Positions 17,655 to 18,790 of a DNA stretch of 18,790 nucleotides are shown here, in pieces. The position numbers were made by a program, and so were the translations under genes. The stretch is from the NCBI GenBank assembly GCA_003990745.1, contig RBNI01002348.1, forward strand, positions 1 through 18,790. Reading direction: 5' to 3'. How positions within the stretch are numbered: the first letter of the stretch is position 1; every line of letters begins with the position of its first letter. This DNA is from Jimgerdemannia flammicorona. Its lineage: Eukaryota > Mucoromycota > Endogonomycetes > Endogonales > Endogonaceae. The notes under the pieces are model-generated. The model saw only the letters and a program-made list of their open reading frames with translations. It had not been told where the DNA came from and ran no database searches.

Positions 17655-17661
17655 TATAAAA
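17655..17661 (+). promoter_or_regulatory. Candidate TATA box for the second-family U3 frame
   Basis: TATAAAA within GAATATAAAAGAAGG, 81 bp before ATG 17736; compare 77 bp in the inner LTRs. Confidence 0.45.
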
Positions 17662-17735
17662 GAAGGATCAAGGAACCGTAGTAGCAGCAACCAACCACCA
17701 ATCCCAAAATAGCTCAAAGACTTACCATAAATGAA

Positions 17736-18596
17736 ATGCCTGCCACCCGCCAAACCTCAAGGTCAAGGAACCACCAAGGTACCTCAGTCGAAGAAAGGAT
17801 GTTCCAAGACATCAGAAGAGCCATGAGGACCCGCTCAACAAGGACTCCTAGTGTCTACCTGGGCACTGCAGACCCCTATCACTTTATCCTCTACCGCTGT
17901 GAAATGGAAACAAGGATCACCATTGCTACTGAATGCCTCCAAATGTGGTAGGAGTATGAAATAGGAAACCTCCTCTGCTGGGAGTTCCCACAGGCCAGCA
18001 CCCAAGAGCTATGAGATGCTACCCCCATGGACATACGTGAAACGAGGATAGCTAAGAAGATCCATCAGATCTTCAGGCATGTACCATGATCGATCTCTAA
18101 CTTGGAGTATGTTAGAGTCTCAGATTTCAGAGACCTGTCATCCCGCCATATCAATGCACTAGAAGCCAGAGTAGCCACAGAAGCCCAGTCCACTATTACC
18201 CTCAACAGCGAAGAAGTAGAAGACTTCTGGCATCCCATCCTTCAGGACAACCCAGACCAATTCCTGCAAGGATTGATCTCAGTATTCCAAGGCCCAAGCA
18301 TCCGGGTTAGATCCCCCCAAGACCCCACATTTGTCCCCTATTTTGTAGAAGAGAACCTCATAGACTGGAGAGCTCCAGATCTTGTTCCCGATTTTCCCGC
18401 CACTGCCAAATGTGATGACATCATCGATGATGTCATCCCACGCGACTTCGACATATGCAAGACACATGACATATCTGTAGCATGCAAAGTACGTGAAATG
18501 CGTGACCTGTATGACGAATTTGCAGATCTCATCTCCTTCAGTAATGATGATGATGATGATGATGAAGCCCCCCTAGTCCTGAACTTTCTGTTCTAA
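17736..18596 (+). pseudogene. U3-encoded protein of unknown function, second family
   Basis: A 287-codon frame, ATG 17736 to TAA 18594-18596, broken only by TAG 17949, TGA 18012 and TGA 18087; all are single transitions from Gln, Arg or Trp. It has a basic, Arg/Ser/Thr-rich N terminus (MPATRQTSRSRNHQGTSVEE), a likely helical middle (RHINALEARVATEA), an FWHPIL segment and an acidic C terminus with six Asp from a GAT repeat. No catalytic motif, signal peptide or membrane span is visible, and I recognise no family. By eye the middle may be a distant relative of the inner U3 protein (Y-x-I-G-x-L-L, then Pro about 40 residues on, then I-N-x-x-x-x-E/A-L). That is weak. The second half (18102-18596) is fully open. 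Confidence 0.6.
18414..18437. repeat. 24-bp perfect palindrome with two bZIP-like half arrays
   Basis: The 24 bases read the same on both strands, centred on ATCGAT, with TGACATCA on the left and TGATGTCA on the right. They lie in the U3 frame, coding for DDIIDDVI. A lone TGACATCA is also at 17521-17528 near the LTR start. Confidence 0.8.
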
Positions 18597-18613
18597 GTTC
18601 TTTGTTACACTGG

Positions 18614-18700
18614 ATAATGCCACTACTGGTATTCTCATGTAATACCAGATAATGCCAGCACTGGCATTTTGTTGTGATACCAAATAATGCCAGCCTTGGA
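18614..18700. repeat. 35-bp tandem repeat with hairpin potential
   Basis: ATAATGCCA starts at 18614, 18649 and 18684, exactly 35 bp apart; the third unit is partial. Unit 2 contains AATGCCAGCACTGGCATT (8-bp arms); unit 1 has a matching imperfect hairpin, and GGTATT/AATACC pairs across 18628-18647. It lies between the U3 frame stop and the core TATA. Confidence 0.75.
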
Positions 18701-18769
18701 ACTTAGTAGTTTTAGTTATTGGAATTTATATTTAGCTTTATATCTTAGCAACCATTGAATTATATTTTG

Positions 18770-18777
18770 TATAAATA
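18770..18777 (+). promoter_or_regulatory. Core TATA box, second-family LTR
   Basis: TATAAATACCCCTC, 174 bp after the U3 frame stop; the same core as in the first family's LTRs (TATAAATACCCCC). Confidence 0.6.
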
Positions 18778-18790
18778 CCCCTCTTATTTC

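Larger units (their letters stand above)
17499..18790 (+). repeat. Start of an LTR from a second retrotransposon family (incomplete)
   Basis: Begins TGTAACGGTGACCCC and runs to the window end, where TATAAATACCCCTC lies 14 bases before the edge. The plan copies the inner LTRs: TG start, a TATA about 80 bp before an ATG, a long U3 frame, then the core TATA. Sequence is otherwise different. CpG pairs are common here and rare in 187-17311, so it is younger or less mutated. The LTR end, PBS and coding region lie outside the window, so the assignment rests on the start, the promoter and the shared plan. Confidence 0.6.

Noticed and set aside
18279..18532. Two short minus-strand frames near the end of the window
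   Set aside because: Shadows of the open plus-strand frame 18102-18596.
1..18790. CRISPR arrays, tRNA or rRNA genes, bacterial operons
   Set aside because: No regularly spaced repeat-spacer series, no tRNA-like fold and no rRNA match was seen; the repeats present are LTRs and a short 35-bp array.

Overview
The window is transposon-packed fungal DNA with no intact host protein gene. It holds two nested copies of one Ty3/gypsy chromovirus family, the start of a second LTR-element family, and short AT-rich flanks. A fungal host is inferred from three things: a single-frame gag-pol of chromovirus type with a dUTPase, a U6 snRNA fragment with a fungal-type 5' stem, and heavy C-to-T/G-to-A mutation. 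In a hand comparison this mutation favours CpA and CpG, as in repeat-induced point mutation (RIP). That points to a filamentous fungus, perhaps an ascomycete; I cannot name a genus.

Layout: (1) 1-186, AT-rich flank. (2) 187-17311, an outer element bounded by a 5-bp target-site duplication (ATTGC). It has a 1.5-kb 5' LTR (187-1690), an initiator-tRNA-Met-like primer site, and an internal region (1691-5081) coding for Gag, dUTPase and protease. RT, RNase H and integrase are missing through an in-frame deletion of about 2.7-2.8 kb. A polypurine tract and the 3' LTR (5082-5261 plus 16010-17311) follow. (3) 5262-16004, an inner element of the same family inserted into the outer 3' LTR with its own 5-bp duplication (ACCAT). 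It has 2.0-kb LTRs and a full Gag-dUTPase-PR-RT-RNase H-IN-chromodomain polyprotein in one frame, broken by many stops. (4) 12748-12862, inside the inner integrase: a small retroposon on the minus strand made of 79 nt of U6 snRNA joined to a 33-nt tail of unknown origin, between 17-bp direct repeats. (5) 17317-17498, AT-rich spacer. (6) 17499-18790, the U3 part of an LTR from another, less mutated family.

The most unusual feature is coding capacity inside the LTRs. The inner LTRs each carry a 366-codon reading frame in U3 with its own upstream TATA; all nine stops seen in the two copies are sense codons in the other copy. The second-family LTR carries a different 287-codon U3 frame in the same architecture (TATA about 80 bp upstream, stop about 175-190 bp before the core TATAAATACCCC). 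The outer LTR has the same ends as the inner LTR but a different U3 middle, so the U3 coding module seems to have been exchanged. The proteins match no family I recognise. The elements' U3s also share paired TGACGTCA-like sites in various decayed forms.
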